Assembly (NCBI GenBank): GCA_037134755.1
Contig: JBAXLO010000098.1
Coordinates: forward strand, 1 to 15,798
Length of the DNA: 15,798 nucleotides
Direction of reading: 5' to 3'
Origin: JBAXLO01 sp037134755
GTDB taxonomy: Bacteria > Bacteroidota > Bacteroidia > Bacteroidales > JACABE01
A model generated the notes under the pieces. The model had not been told where the DNA came from. It made no database searches and was given only the letters and a program-made list of their open reading frames with translations. Below are positions 15,789 through 15,798 of the stretch, in pieces. The position numbers and the translations under genes were made by a program. The stretch's first letter is position 1, and every line of letters begins with the position of its first letter.

Positions 15789-15798
15789 CAGGGTAGTC

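Noticed and set aside
15599..15796. Plus-strand 65-codon frame with a VEVSIFF heptad repeat
   Set aside because: It is the translation of the 21-bp DNA array, which stays open because 21 is divisible by 3. The opposite strand is equally open, there is no start signal, and a plus-strand promoter lies within its 3' end.

Overview
The window is AT-rich DNA from a member of the Bacteroidota. The evidence is three good copies of the Bacteroidota -7 promoter element TAnnTTTG upstream of genes on either strand, AT-rich spacers, and proteins typical of the phylum (a multidomain GH35 beta-galactosidase, a long PurF-like amidotransferase, and an alpha-2-macroglobulin/PbpC pair). The order or genus cannot be fixed from the sequence alone.

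All five convincing protein genes lie on the minus strand, so transcription runs from right to left. From right to left they are: a 633-residue amidophosphoribosyltransferase-like protein (13525-15426) with its own promoter and a good intrinsic terminator; a 1886-residue thioester-containing alpha-2-macroglobulin (7161-12821) overlapping by 31 bp a penicillin-binding protein 1C gene (4753-7191), the classic periplasmic defence and murein-repair pairing; a 484-residue helical protein built from five repeats of exactly 77 residues (2919-4373), with its own promoter; and a secreted GH35 beta-galactosidase with C-terminal carbohydrate-binding modules (180-2708). A plus-strand promoter at the extreme right edge points to a divergent gene beyond the window.

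The unusual content is between the genes. There are three families of short tandem repeat. (1) A 15-unit array with 20-21 bp period at 13111-13422, between the PurF-like terminator and the alpha-2-macroglobulin promoter. (2) A six-unit array of exactly 21 bp period at 15644-15769, between the PurF-like promoter and the divergent right-edge promoter. (3) Four small arrays of a self-complementary 9-mer (ACTTGAAGT), three of which start 0-6 nt after a stop codon (GH35, 77-residue-repeat protein, PbpC) and one of which lies in the leader of the GH35 gene. The 21 bp period equals two turns of B-DNA, so each repeat core in the first two arrays would face the same side of the helix, and the 9-mer arrays can fold back on themselves. 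These arrays are the best candidates here for an undescribed regulatory or structural system. Their function cannot be read from this sequence alone.
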